DNA of 64,000 bases, from NCBI RefSeq assembly GCF_042510965.1, contig NZ_JBEUKS010000005.1, forward strand, positions 248,001-312,000, written 5' to 3'. Under the pieces are notes generated by a model that was given only the letters and a program-made list of their open reading frames with translations, searched no databases and was not told the DNA's origin. Below, piece by piece: positions 51,598-61,060 of the stretch. This DNA is from Streptacidiphilus jeojiensis (lineage in GTDB: Bacteria > Actinomycetota > Actinomycetes > Streptomycetales > Streptomycetaceae). Within the stretch, counting starts at the first letter, position 1. Each line of letters begins with the position of its first letter. The position numbers were made by a program, and so were the translations under genes.

Positions 51598-53283
51598 GTG
51601 ATCTCCCGTCGAAAACTGATCAGCGCCTCGATCGCGGCAGTGGCCGCGCCGGTCCTGCTCACCACCATCCGCCGCAGCGCCTCGGCGAGCACCACCGCCA
51701 CCCTTCCGGTCCAGCTGGCCAACAACACCTCGTCCGCCACGGTCTACGCCTACGTCCTGGGCCTCGACCTGAACCAGGGCAACAGCTGGGCCTTCCTGGA
51801 GGCCGACGGCAGCACGCTCTACCACCCGCCGTCCCCCTCCGCGCCCGGAGCCGCGCTCGGTGCCGACTGCGCGATCGCGCTCAACGCCCCGGGCTCGCCT
51901 GCCAAGACCATCTACGTTCCGCACCTGGCCAGCGGGCGGATCTACTTCTCCATCGGCAGCAAGCTCACCTTCCTGGTCAACCCCGGTCCCGGCATCGCCA
52001 TGCCCTCGGTGTCCAACCCCACCGACCCCAACATCGCCACGGCGTACAGCTTCTGCGAGTTCACCTACGACACCACCCAGCTGTACGCCAACATCAGCTA
52101 CGTGGACTTCGCGTCCGTGCCCATCTCGTTCAACCTCCAGACGCCGCAGGGCGCCCAGACCGTGAACGGCCTGCCGGCCGGGGGGCTGGAGACGGTGGCG
52201 TCCGCGCTGCGCGCCCAGGCCGCCACCGACGGCAGCGACTGGGCCAAGCTCATCGTCACCAACTCCAGCGGGGCGACGCTGCGCGTGCTCAGCCCCAACA
52301 CCGCGATAACCGCCAACCCCGCGCTGTTCAGCGGCTATCTCGACAGCTACATCGACCAGGTCTGGACGAAGTACCAGAGCACCGACCTGGTGATCGACAC
52401 CCAGGCCTCCTGGGGGACCACCACCGGACGCGTCAGCAACGGCGTGCTGAGCTTCCCCGGCGTCGGCAGCTTCGCCAAGCCCAGCACCGCGGCCGTGTTC
52501 AACTGCAGCAGCGCCCCGTTCACCACCGGCAACGACGAGATGGGCAACCTCAGCGCCCGTCTGGCCGCCGCCCTGAACCGCACCACACTGCTGGCCGACG
52601 CCAACCAGCCGGACGGCGAGAACCCCTCCGCCTTCTACGCGCAGGCCCGCACCAACCACTACGCCCGCATCGTGCACCAGACCTCGACCGACCACCTGGG
52701 CTACGCCTTCCCCTACGACGACGTCCACCCCGCCGGGGTCGACTTCGAGGGCCGGGTCCAGTCGGCCTCACCGACCTCACTCACCATCAGCGTCGGTGCG
52801 GCACAGGGGGGTTCGACCACCACCTCGGCCTCCGCCTCGGCCACCCCGACCAGCGGCACCGGGACCGGGACCGGCGCCTTCGGCACCATCCAGGCCGAGT
52901 CCTACTCCGGGCAGTCCGGCACCCAGACCGAGACCTGCAGCGACACCAACGGCGGCCAGGACGTCGGCTGGATCGCCAACGGGGACTGGCTCAGCTACTC
53001 CGGCATCGACTTCGGCAGCACCGGGGCCACCCAGTTCCAGGCCCGGGTCGCCTCCGGAGCCGCCGCCGGTGTCAGCGGCCTGGTCCAGGTCCGGCTCAAC
53101 AGCCCCACCGGCACGGTGCTGGGGAGCTTCTCCCTCGCCAGTACCGGCGGCTGGCAGACCTGGCAGACCGTCCCCGCCACCATCACCCGAACCACCGGGG
53201 TGCAGACCGTCTACCTCACCTTTTCCAGCGGGCAGCCCGCCGACTTCGTGAACATCAACTGGTTCACCTTCAAAGCCAGCTGA
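51598..53283 (+). CDS. Secreted GH64 beta-1,3-glucanase with C-terminal CBM6
   Basis: 561 aa. Tat-like signal (MISRRKLISASIAAVAAPVLLT). Residues ~35-400 are a thaumatin-like GH64 domain with the conserved YSFCEFTYDTTQLYANISYVDF (catalytic Glu and Asp) and FPYDDVHPAGVDFEG. A Ser-Ala-Thr linker leads to a CBM6 (TIQAESYSGQSGTQTETCSDTNGGQDVGWIANGDWLSY...NINWFTFKAS). GH64 enzymes release laminaripentaose from fungal-type beta-1,3-glucan. With the beta-helix glycanase upstream it suggests attack on fungal walls. Confidence 0.93.
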   Translation: MISRRKLISASIAAVAAPVLLTTIRRSASASTTATLPVQLANNTSSATVYAYVLGLDLNQGNSWAFLEADGSTLYHPPSPSAPGAALGADCAIALNAPGSPAKTIYVPHLASGRIYFSIGSKLTFLVNPGPGIAMPSVSNPTDPNIATAYSFCEFTYDTTQLYANISYVDFASVPISFNLQTPQGAQTVNGLPAGGLETVASALRAQAATDGSDWAKLIVTNSSGATLRVLSPNTAITANPALFSGYLDSYIDQVWTKYQSTDLVIDTQASWGTTTGRVSNGVLSFPGVGSFAKPSTAAVFNCSSAPFTTGNDEMGNLSARLAAALNRTTLLADANQPDGENPSAFYAQARTNHYARIVHQTSTDHLGYAFPYDDVHPAGVDFEGRVQSASPTSLTISVGAAQGGSTTTSASASATPTSGTGTGTGAFGTIQAESYSGQSGTQTETCSDTNGGQDVGWIANGDWLSYSGIDFGSTGATQFQARVASGAAAGVSGLVQVRLNSPTGTVLGSFSLASTGGWQTWQTVPATITRTTGVQTVYLTFSSGQPADFVNINWFTFKAS

Positions 53284-53297
53284 CCGAACCGAAAGAG

Positions 53298-53341
53298 CGA
53301 CGCCGGCGGCGGCAGTCCGGCCACACCCGCCGCCGGCGTCG
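53298..53341 (+). terminator. Hairpin terminator after the GH64 gene
   Basis: Perfect 15-bp stem (CGACGCCGGCGGCGG with CCGCCGCCGGCGTCG) and 14-nt loop, 15 bases beyond the stop. Confidence 0.85.
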
Positions 53342-53433
53342 CGGCATTCCGCTGCCCTGGGCGCAATTGCCGCGCAGCCGATTGCCGTCGGCTTACGGTC
53401 GGCTTACGGAATACCCGGAATTTCCCCGGGGAT

Positions 53434-55173
53434 TCACGGACCGGCCACGGTGACGTCGTCGAACCAGGCGGATCCGCCCTGACTCAGACCCTGGTCGCCG
53501 AGGCGCAGTTGGAAGTCGGTCCGGGTCGCTCCGTAGGGCCTGGCCAGTGTGACCGAGACCGCCTGCCAGTCATGGCTGCCGCCGTTGGTGAACGCGGCAT
53601 GGTCCGAGCCGATCTGACGGCCTGTCGAGTCGTAGAACAGGATGTCGATGCAGACCTTCTGCTGTGCCGGTCCTTCGGTCCTGACCCAGGCGGCGTAGGT
53701 CCGGGTCCCCGGTTGTGCGGCCATCAGGGTGGCGAGGCCTGCGAAGACGTGTCCGCCGGCCGGGGCCGCGAGCCTGAGCGAGCCGTCCCCGCTGCGCGAG
53801 ACCGCCGGGTCCCGGGTCAGGGTCCCGCGGTTGGTGTAGCCGACCGTCTGCCAGGCGCCCGGGGCCGTGGTCGGCCCGGTACCGGCACTGGCACCGATAC
53901 TGGGGCCGGTACTCGGAACGGAGCCGGCGGCATGGCTGGGACTGGAGCTGGGGCTGAGGCTCGGGTCGGGGACCGGGGCCGCCGCCGCGGTGCCGATCGC
54001 CGAGGGATGCGCGGACGCGCCGCCCGCAGCCGACGCCGACGGATGCTTGACCCCCTTGGTGCTCAGCCCCGACACCGTGGCCGCGATGACACCGGCGACC
54101 ATGAGCAGCAGGATCCCGGCCCGCCAGAGCACCCCCGGCCTGCGCAGCCTGGCCTGAAGTCCAACCGGCAGCGCGGCCACCACTGCGGTCCTGAGCCCGT
54201 TCTGCGGAGCTGAGGATGACGGATGCTCAGCCGGTTCCTCGGCGCGACCGGCCTTCCGGCCCGGAGCCCGGCGCCGGCTCCACCCGGCCCGCAGCATCTC
54301 GGTCAGCCCCGCAGGCGCCTGCCGGTTGTCCGCGACCAGGGCGGCCAACCGCTCCCGGCCCCGCTCCACCCACCCCGCGTCGAAGGCCCGCGCGGTCACC
54401 TTGCCGAAGGCGGTGAGCAGGTCCGCCGCGGTCCGGCCGTCGCGGGCGTCGGGATCGTTGGCACGCTCCAGCACCGCGCGCAGCAGGTCGGGGACGCCGT
54501 CCGCCGCCGGGGAGCCCGCGTTGGCGCCGGTCCCGCTGTCGATCTGCCCGACGCAGGCCGCGAACAGCACCGCGACCGCGGAGAGGTCCGCCGCGATCGC
54601 CGTCTCCCGCCGCTCGACTCCGGCTCCTGCTTCGGCCCCCACGGTGTTTGACGTACCGTCATCACCGCCGGTCCGCCGGGCCAGCCCGACGTCGACCAGC
54701 ACGCACACGCCGTTGGTGCCGACCAGGACCTGGCTCGGGTGCACGCTGCGGTGCGGCACCCCGCGCCCGTGCAGTGCGCTCAGCGCGGCCAGCACGTCGG
54801 TGACCACCACCGCGGCGGTCTGCCAGTCGAAACCGCGGGTCCGCTGCCCCAGCAGCACCGACAGCGGGGTACCGTCGACATGCCTGCGCACCACGGCGAT
54901 GATGCGTCCGGTGGCGCCCACCACATAGCGTTCCGGCGGCGCCACCCGGGGGTCGTCCAGGGCCGCCAGCGCCGAGGTCTCCGCCGGGTAGGCGCCCTGG
55001 AAACCGGGGTCGGCGGCAAGCCCGACGTCCAGGCAGCGGAGCGAGGACAGCACCCCGTACTCGTCGCGCAGCAGCTGCGTGGTCCCGGCGTCGCGGTCGG
55101 ATATCCAGGGCTCCGTACGGACTTCGGGGCCGGACCGCCTCAATCCGTGCTGATGCGCCATTCCAGTGGTCAC
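53434..55173 (-). CDS. Membrane pseudokinase with extracellular binding domain
   Basis: 579 aa from the GTG at 55173 (GGAGG just upstream; ATG at 55161 and GTG at 55188 are alternatives). N-terminal Ser/Thr-kinase-like fold: HRD loop reads PHRSVHPSQVLV (Asp to Ser, Asn to Gln), DFG reads VDVG, and no VAIK lysine or glycine loop is evident, so no phosphotransfer is expected. One membrane span (AGILLLMVAGVIAATVSGL), a Ser/Pro-rich linker, then an extracellular beta-sandwich (~430-579) resembling carbohydrate-binding modules. Divergent from the PucR-like regulator. Confidence 0.8.
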   Translation of the reverse strand: MTTGMAHQHGLRRSGPEVRTEPWISDRDAGTTQLLRDEYGVLSSLRCLDVGLAADPGFQGAYPAETSALAALDDPRVAPPERYVVGATGRIIAVVRRHVDGTPLSVLLGQRTRGFDWQTAAVVVTDVLAALSALHGRGVPHRSVHPSQVLVGTNGVCVLVDVGLARRTGGDDGTSNTVGAEAGAGVERRETAIAADLSAVAVLFAACVGQIDSGTGANAGSPAADGVPDLLRAVLERANDPDARDGRTAADLLTAFGKVTARAFDAGWVERGRERLAALVADNRQAPAGLTEMLRAGWSRRRAPGRKAGRAEEPAEHPSSSAPQNGLRTAVVAALPVGLQARLRRPGVLWRAGILLLMVAGVIAATVSGLSTKGVKHPSASAAGGASAHPSAIGTAAAAPVPDPSLSPSSSPSHAAGSVPSTGPSIGASAGTGPTTAPGAWQTVGYTNRGTLTRDPAVSRSGDGSLRLAAPAGGHVFAGLATLMAAQPGTRTYAAWVRTEGPAQQKVCIDILFYDSTGRQIGSDHAAFTNGGSHDWQAVSVTLARPYGATRTDFQLRLGDQGLSQGGSAWFDDVTVAGP

Positions 55174-55188
55174 TTCCGGTCCTCCCAC

Positions 55189-55620
55189 ATGAATTGCTGC
55201 TCATCATCATCAACTGGTTTGCCGCTGTCCAGTCATGACATCGACGGACCTGCCCGTAGGTGAGCGATCGCGTCGGGATATCACCGCTGCAGGTGCGAAC
55301 ATTTTCGGAAATCGCACCCCGGCCGGGGAAATCGGGTTCCGCATCCGCGGCGCGGATCGGGCGCCGCGCCAGCCGTCGCGCCTCCGGCGTTGAAGGGCAA
55401 CTCTCTTATCAATTCCTAACGGAGGCGCTGTGCCCCGTTCCGGACGGATGACTCCCCCTATGCTCGGATCGGCCGGGTGGTCACCCGCTGACTCCTCCGG
55501 CCCAACGGCCCCGACCGGCGCCACCGGTACCGGGCGGTTGATTCACTCCCAAGGTCTGCGGGCGCCACCGGTTCGACTTCCCCGGCCGGCGGCGCCCGCA
55601 GGACCGGCGAAGGAGGTCGC
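55189..55620. other. Intergenic region between pseudokinase and PucR-like genes
   Basis: About 430 bases without a supported gene. It is relatively AT-rich around 55395-55425 and ends in GAAGGAGG before the ATG at 55621. Open frames here are shadows with unnatural composition. It should hold divergent promoters, but no clear operator was identified. Confidence 0.5.
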
Positions 55621-57027
55621 ATGTCCACTGCAACGCAACACGGTTCGGGCCTCGCACCCCAGCGTGCCCCGTCAGCGCATCCACCTCGGGCCGCCTCGCT
55701 CGTCGTCCGCCGTGACCGGGTGCCGGTGCCCCGGAACGCCGGACCGCAGGCAGAGGCACCGCGCACGGTGCCGCACGACGCACCCTGGGTGGCCCTGCCG
55801 CCGGGCCTGGCCCGGCTGCTGCGGGGCGAGAACCCGCGGCTGGTGTCCGAGATCGTCGAGCAGATATGCCGTCAGATACCGGAGTACGCCCAGCTCTTCG
55901 AGCAGGACGAATCCGGAGCTGTGCTGCACCGAGCCACCGGCCGGGCACTGACCCACTTCGCCGACCTGATCGCGGGCGACCGCAGTTCCAGCGCCGCCTC
56001 CGCCACCGTCCACCGCGCGCTGGGACGCAGCGAGTGCCGGGCCGGCCGCAGCCTGGACCTGCTGCAGTCCGCCTACCGCCTCGGCGCCCGACTGGTCTGG
56101 CGCAGGTACGCGATGGTGGCCCGGCACACCGGGGTCTCCCTGGGGACGCTGGCCCTGCTCGCCGAGGTGATCTTCGCCTACGCCGACCAGATCGTGGTCG
56201 CCGCAGCCGCCGGCTACACCCAGGCCCGGACCGACGAGGCCGGCACCCAGCGCTTCCTGCGCCAGAAACTGCTCAGGTCGCTGCTGGCCGGCGAACCCGC
56301 CTACCTGGTGGCCGAGGCCGCGCGCGCGGCCCGGTGGAAGCTGCCCGCCGCGCTCTCCGCGGTGGTGCTGCTGCGGCCGGGGGACTGCGACGCACCGCCC
56401 GACCGCAACACGCTGGGCCCGGGCGGCGCCGACCGGCTGCGGCGCCGGCCGGACGTCCTGGCGCAGTTGGACGGCCCCGACGCCTTCCTCATCCTCCCGG
56501 AGCCCCACGCCCCCGGTGCCAGGGAGCAGTTGGCCCGGCTGCTCGGGGACCAGCCCGCCGTGGTCGGCCCCGCGGTGCCCTGGGTGAACGCCGCCGAGTC
56601 GCTCCGCTGGGCCCGCACCGTTGCCGAGCGGCTGCCCGGCACGGTCCTGGCCAACGCCCCGGGTCCCACCTACTGCGACGAGAACCTGTCGGCGGTGCTG
56701 CTCCTCGGCGACCAGGCCCTGGTCGGGCTGGTCAGCGAACGCTGTCTGGCCCCGCTCGGCGGGCTCACCCCCAACCGCCGCCGTCATCTGGAGGCCACCC
56801 TGCTGGCCTGGCTCGGGGCCAGCAGCGGCAGCGCGCCCGAGGTGGCGGTCACGCTGGGGCTGCACCCGCAGACGGTGCGCCAGCGGATGCGCCGGCTGGA
56901 GAAGCTGTTCGGCGGCGCGCTGACCAACCCGCAGTCCCGGTTCGAGATCGACCTCGCGCTGCGCGGGCGGCTACTGAAGGAGGGAGAAGCAGCGCGGACG
57001 GCCGGGCTGCCCGTCGACCCGTCCTGA
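55621..57027 (+). CDS. PucR-type helix-turn-helix regulator (CdaR-like)
   Basis: 468 aa, AAGGAGG before the ATG at 55621. A disordered N-terminal ~55 residues, an all-helical RsbRD-like N-domain (LARLLRGENPRLVSEIVEQICRQIPEYAQLF...), a GGDEF-like middle, and a C-terminal PucR HTH: LEATLLAWLGASSGSAPEVAVTLGLHPQTVRQRMRRLEKLFG. Streptomyces have many such regulators of largely unknown targets. Confidence 0.9.
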   Translation: MSTATQHGSGLAPQRAPSAHPPRAASLVVRRDRVPVPRNAGPQAEAPRTVPHDAPWVALPPGLARLLRGENPRLVSEIVEQICRQIPEYAQLFEQDESGAVLHRATGRALTHFADLIAGDRSSSAASATVHRALGRSECRAGRSLDLLQSAYRLGARLVWRRYAMVARHTGVSLGTLALLAEVIFAYADQIVVAAAAGYTQARTDEAGTQRFLRQKLLRSLLAGEPAYLVAEAARAARWKLPAALSAVVLLRPGDCDAPPDRNTLGPGGADRLRRRPDVLAQLDGPDAFLILPEPHAPGAREQLARLLGDQPAVVGPAVPWVNAAESLRWARTVAERLPGTVLANAPGPTYCDENLSAVLLLGDQALVGLVSERCLAPLGGLTPNRRRHLEATLLAWLGASSGSAPEVAVTLGLHPQTVRQRMRRLEKLFGGALTNPQSRFEIDLALRGRLLKEGEAARTAGLPVDPS

Positions 57028-57294
57028 CCACCCCCAACCGACTCCGACAACCGATTCCGATTCCGATTCCGACCACTCCCTACCACCCATGACCGCTCTT
57101 GACCGACGATCCTCCCCCACGGCGCTGCTCCGGCTCGTAGGAGCAGCGCCCGGCGGTGCGGGCGCCGCCTCGAATTCCCGAACCGGACACCTGCCGGTTG
57201 TGGTCATCCGCTCGCGACGCACGGAAGACTGGCAGCATCGGCCGCCCTGGCCGGAGCAGCCCAGGCACCAGGCACCGCGTCGGAGGAAGACCGC

Positions 57295-57510
57295 ATGCTC
57301 GAGTCCATGGGACTTGACGACCATACGGAGGAGACCTACCGGCATCTGGTCTCCCGCTCCCCCGCGTCCGTCGCCGAACTCGCCGACCTGCTGGGCACCG
57401 GCGAGCGGCGGGTCCGCCGGGCCCTGGACGCCCTGGTCTCGCTGGGCCTCGCCGGCACCGAGGCCGGACGCACCGGCCGCTTCGTCGCGGTCGACCCCCG
57501 CGTGGGCTGA
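57295..57510 (+). CDS. Stand-alone TrmB-like HTH protein
   Basis: 71 aa. MGLDDHTEETYRHLVSRSPASVAELADLLGTGERRVRRALDALVSLGLAGTEAGRTGRFVAVDP is the N-terminal TrmB-type winged helix normally fused to a LuxR C-terminal domain in streptomycetes. Here the frame stops right after it and no LuxR domain follows, so it is either a genuine single-domain protein or a truncated regulator. The gap before it (57028-57294) has GATTCC triplicates but no other gene. Confidence 0.7.
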   Translation: MLESMGLDDHTEETYRHLVSRSPASVAELADLLGTGERRVRRALDALVSLGLAGTEAGRTGRFVAVDPRVG

Positions 57511-57640
57511 CCGGCCCCGGTCCGGCCGCTCACCCGAACGGCACATCCCCCGCGCCGCCCGCCACCGCGGCTGAAAGGCTCGACCCGTCCGCCCGGACGA
57601 TCTTCCACCCGGCCCCGGCCGGAAGAGGAGCGAGCCCGCC

Positions 57641-59515
57641 ATGCGCCGCTATCCCCCCATCGCCGACCACGGGATCGTCGGCGACCTGCAGACCGCCGCA
57701 CTGGTCTCCTCCGACGGTGCCATCGACTGGTTCTGCGCCCCGCGCTTCGACTCCCCGAGCATCTTCGCCGCCCTGCTCGACCACGACCGGGGCGGCCACT
57801 TCTGCATCAGCGCAGTCACCGCCGCCGATGCCGACGCCAGCACCGATGCAGATGCCGAGCAGATGACGGTCCGCCAGCTCTACCTGCCCGACTCGGCGGT
57901 CCTGGTCACCCGCTTCCTGACGCCGGCCGGGATCGGCGAGGTGATCGACTTCATGCCGCTGGACGAGCCGGGCGTGGCCTCGGACCGGCACCGGATCGTC
58001 CGGGCCGTGCGCACGGTGCGCGGAACCGTCACCTTCCGACTGGAGTGCCGTCCCCGCTTCGACTACGGCCGGGCCGAGCACCGCACCAGCACCCTGGCCT
58101 CCGGAGGCGTCGGCTTCCACGCCGCGGACGCCGCCGCCTACCTCCAGTCCGTCGGACCGCAGCAGCTCAGCTGCGACGACACCGACGCCACCGCGGAGTT
58201 CACGCTGCCCGAGGGCGAACTGGCCGCGTTCGTGCTGACCACCGGCGGCGCCGACGCCGCACCGCCGGAGCCGCTGACCGAGGAGGCGACGCGGGAGCTG
58301 TTCGACGCCACCCGGCACTACTGGCACCGCTGGATCAGCCGCTGCCGCTACCGGGGCCGCTGGCAGCAGATGGTCAACCGCTCCGCGATCACCCTCAAGC
58401 TGCTCACCTACGCCCCCACCGGCGCCCTGATCGCCGCCGCCACCGCCGGCCTGCCCGAGCAGCTGGGCGGGGAGCGCAACTGGGACTACCGCTTCACCTG
58501 GATCCGTGACGCCTCGCTCTCGGTGAGCGCGCTGGTCGCGCTGGGCTACAGCGAGGAGGCGGACGCCTTCCGCCGCTGGCTCGGCGCCCGGATCCGGGCC
58601 GGCAGCACCGTCGGCGGCGAGCGGCTGCAGATCATGTACCGGATCGACGGTGACCCGCAGCTGTCCGAGGAGGAGCTGCGGCACTTCGAGGGCTACCGCG
58701 GCTCCTTCCCGGTCCGGATCGGCAACGGCGCCGCCGACCAGCTGCAGCTGGACATCTACGGCGAGGCCGTCTATGGCCTGGCCCAGGCCGAGGACGTCGC
58801 CGACATGGCCGGCTACGAGGGCTGGCTGGTCGTGGCCGACCTGCTGGACTGGCTGGCCGACCACTGGGACCGCCCCGACGAGGGGATCTGGGAGACCCGG
58901 GGCGGCCGCCAGGACTTCACCTACAGCCGGGTGATGTGCTGGGCCGCCCTGGACCGCGGCATCCGGCTGGCCACCCGGTTCGCCCGCCCGGCCGACCTGC
59001 CCGGCTGGACCGCCGCCCGCGACGCCATCCTGCGCCAGGTCATGGAGCACGGCTGGAGCCCCACCCGCCGGGCGTTCGTCCAGCACTACGGCAGCGAGGT
59101 CCTGGACGCTTCGCTACTGCTGATGCCCAAGGTCGGCTTCATCACCGCGCGCGACAGCCGCTGGCTGTCCACCCTGGACGCGATGGACCGGGAGCTGGTG
59201 TCGGACAGCCTGGTCTACCGCTACGACCCGTCGGCCTCCCCGGACGGGCTGCGCGGCAGCGAGGGGACCTTCTCGCTGTGCAGCTTCCTCTACGTGGAGG
59301 CGCTGGCCCGGGCCGGCCGGCTGGACCAGGCCCGCTACGCCTTCGACAAGATGCTCACCTACGCCAACCACGTCGGCCTGTTCGCCGAGGAGATCGGACC
59401 CACCGGCGAGCAGCTGGGCAATTTCCCGCAGGCCTTCACCCACCTGGCCCTGGTCCACGCCGCCCTGGCGCTGGACGCGGAGCTGGACCGCGAGGGGAGT
59501 TCCGGGCATGCGTAA
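57641..59515 (+). CDS. GH15-family glucanase/trehalase
   Basis: 624 aa cytosolic enzyme. The N-terminal beta-sandwich starts YPPIADHGIVGDLQTAALVSSDGAIDWFCAPRFDSPSIFAALLD. The (alpha/alpha)6 barrel carries GGERNWDYRFTWIRDASLSVSAL, EGYRGSFPVRIGNGAADQLQLDIYGEAV and EGTFSLCSFLYVEALARAGR. These are signatures of actinobacterial GH15 proteins, several of which are trehalases; glucoamylase activity is the alternative. Full length, no signal peptide. Confidence 0.9.
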   Translation: MRRYPPIADHGIVGDLQTAALVSSDGAIDWFCAPRFDSPSIFAALLDHDRGGHFCISAVTAADADASTDADAEQMTVRQLYLPDSAVLVTRFLTPAGIGEVIDFMPLDEPGVASDRHRIVRAVRTVRGTVTFRLECRPRFDYGRAEHRTSTLASGGVGFHAADAAAYLQSVGPQQLSCDDTDATAEFTLPEGELAAFVLTTGGADAAPPEPLTEEATRELFDATRHYWHRWISRCRYRGRWQQMVNRSAITLKLLTYAPTGALIAAATAGLPEQLGGERNWDYRFTWIRDASLSVSALVALGYSEEADAFRRWLGARIRAGSTVGGERLQIMYRIDGDPQLSEEELRHFEGYRGSFPVRIGNGAADQLQLDIYGEAVYGLAQAEDVADMAGYEGWLVVADLLDWLADHWDRPDEGIWETRGGRQDFTYSRVMCWAALDRGIRLATRFARPADLPGWTAARDAILRQVMEHGWSPTRRAFVQHYGSEVLDASLLLMPKVGFITARDSRWLSTLDAMDRELVSDSLVYRYDPSASPDGLRGSEGTFSLCSFLYVEALARAGRLDQARYAFDKMLTYANHVGLFAEEIGPTGEQLGNFPQAFTHLALVHAALALDAELDREGSSGHA

Positions 59516-59590
59516 CCTGATTTGCGGTGATATGACTGTTTTTCAGGCGTCATCGCCGCATCTCAGCGGGCCGAGCAGCTGGAGCTGACC

Positions 59591-59998
59591 ATGTCGAACT
59601 ACCCCTTGCTCAACGTGTTCTGGACCATGCTGGAGTTCTTCCTCTGGATCCTCTGGTTCTTCCTGCTGTTCAAGATCATCACCGACCTGTTCCGCGACCA
59701 CACCCTGAGCGGCTGGGCCAAGGCCGGCTGGATCCTCCTGGTGATCGTGCTGCCGTTCCTGGGCGTGCTGCTCTACGTGATCATCCGGGGCCGCTCCATG
59801 AGCGAGCGGGACCGGGAGCAGGCCCAGCAGGCCGACGCCGCGTTCAAGCAGTACGTCCGCCAGGCCGCGGCGGCCCCCGGCGGCGCGGGCGGCGGTTCCA
59901 GCCAGGTGGACGAACTCTCCAGGCTGGCCGACCTCAAGTCCTCGGGTGCGATCACCGAGGAGGAGTTCCAGAAGGCCAAGGACAAGCTGCTGGCCTGA
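59591..59998 (+). CDS. PLDc_N/SHOCT membrane protein
   Basis: 135 aa. Two spans (FWTMLEFFLWILWFFLLFKII and AGWILLVIVLPFLGVLLYVII) forming the PLDc_N domain, a charged linker, and a C-terminal SHOCT domain (VDELSRLADLKSSGAITEEEFQKAKDKLL). Common in Streptomyces; probably a small membrane-stress or scaffold protein. Confidence 0.9.
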   Translation: MSNYPLLNVFWTMLEFFLWILWFFLLFKIITDLFRDHTLSGWAKAGWILLVIVLPFLGVLLYVIIRGRSMSERDREQAQQADAAFKQYVRQAAAAPGGAGGGSSQVDELSRLADLKSSGAITEEEFQKAKDKLLA

Positions 59999-60025
59999 TC
60001 CGGGCCGCGGCTACCGGGGCCGCGG

Positions 60026-60946
60026 CTACCGGGGGTCGAGGGCGGCGACCCGCGCCGGCCGGCCGGCGCCGTCGCGGGCACCCCGGGTCGCGGGCACCTG
60101 GGCTGCTCGGGCTGTCTGGGCCGCCTGGGCGGCGCCCTCACCCGGCCAGATGTCCAGGGCCGCGCACATGGTCGGCATCAGGGTCATCGCGGCCGCCAGA
60201 TAGCCCTGGTCGGAGGGGTGGTAGCGGTCCGAGGCGAACATCTCCGGGCGGCCGGCGAACTCCGGTCCGAGCAGGGTGCCGAGCAGCACGCTGTGCCCGC
60301 CCGCCTCGACCACGGCCCGATCCTGCGCCGCCGCCAGCCGGCGGCTGGCCCGCGCGGCCAGCCAGCGCAGCGGCGGCAGGATGCCGGCCACCGCGCCCAG
60401 GTCCGGGCAGGTGCCGACGACCACCGCGGCCCCGGCCGCCCGCAGCCGGCGCACCGTGTCGCCGAGGATCCGCGCCGCCTCGGACGTCCTGACCTGCTGG
60501 GCGACGTCATTGGCCCCGATCATGACCAGCGCGAGGTCCGGTGCGGACTCGCGCCGCAGCGCCAGCTCCCGCTGCCGCTCCAGGTCCGCCGAGACGGCCC
60601 CGTTCGCCGCGACGACGGTCAGCCGCACCGGCCGTTCGGCGATCGCGGCGATGCCGCAGGCGAGCAGCACCGCCGGGGTCCGGACCGCGTGGTCCACGCC
60701 GAACCCGGCGGCGGTGGAGTCACCGAGCACCACCAGGGCCAGCGGCTCGGCGCCGTCCTCGGCCAGCTCCCGGCCGTAGCAGCCGTCGGCGGGCAGCGGG
60801 TCGCCCTGCAGGACGTCCAGCTTGACCGCGGCGAGCTTCGCCTCGGCGAGCAGCAGCCCGGCGACCCCGGCACCGAGCAGTCCGATGCCCCCGCCGCCGT
60901 AGGCCGCCGCCGTCGCCACCCGCCGTGCCACTCGTTCACGCGACAT
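60026..60946 (-). CDS. SGNH/GDSL hydrolase
   Basis: 306 aa. N-terminal hydrophobic anchor (YGGGGIGLLGAGVAGLLLAEA). SGNH blocks: VVLGDSTAAGFGV (Ser), Gly in AANGAVS, MIGANDVAQQV (Asn), and SDRYHPSDQGY (Asp/His). Acts as an esterase/lipase or acyl hydrolase, probably membrane-tethered with its active site outside. The C-terminal ~40 residues are Ala-rich and unstructured. Confidence 0.9.
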   Translation of the reverse strand: MSRERVARRVATAAAYGGGGIGLLGAGVAGLLLAEAKLAAVKLDVLQGDPLPADGCYGRELAEDGAEPLALVVLGDSTAAGFGVDHAVRTPAVLLACGIAAIAERPVRLTVVAANGAVSADLERQRELALRRESAPDLALVMIGANDVAQQVRTSEAARILGDTVRRLRAAGAAVVVGTCPDLGAVAGILPPLRWLAARASRRLAAAQDRAVVEAGGHSVLLGTLLGPEFAGRPEMFASDRYHPSDQGYLAAAMTLMPTMCAALDIWPGEGAAQAAQTARAAQVPATRGARDGAGRPARVAALDPR

Positions 60947-61060
60947 CAGTGACCCCCCAGACCTGCCACTCCCGCACTACGTGTATAGACCAATCACCAC
61001 CGGGATACCCAGTCGCGGACGGTCTGGAAACCAGTGTGCCGCAACGGAACGGACACTGCG

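Noticed and set aside
55210..55951. Open frames in the pseudokinase/PucR intergenic region
   Set aside because: Low-complexity Arg/Pro composition, no ribosome site and overlap with the real PucR-like start.
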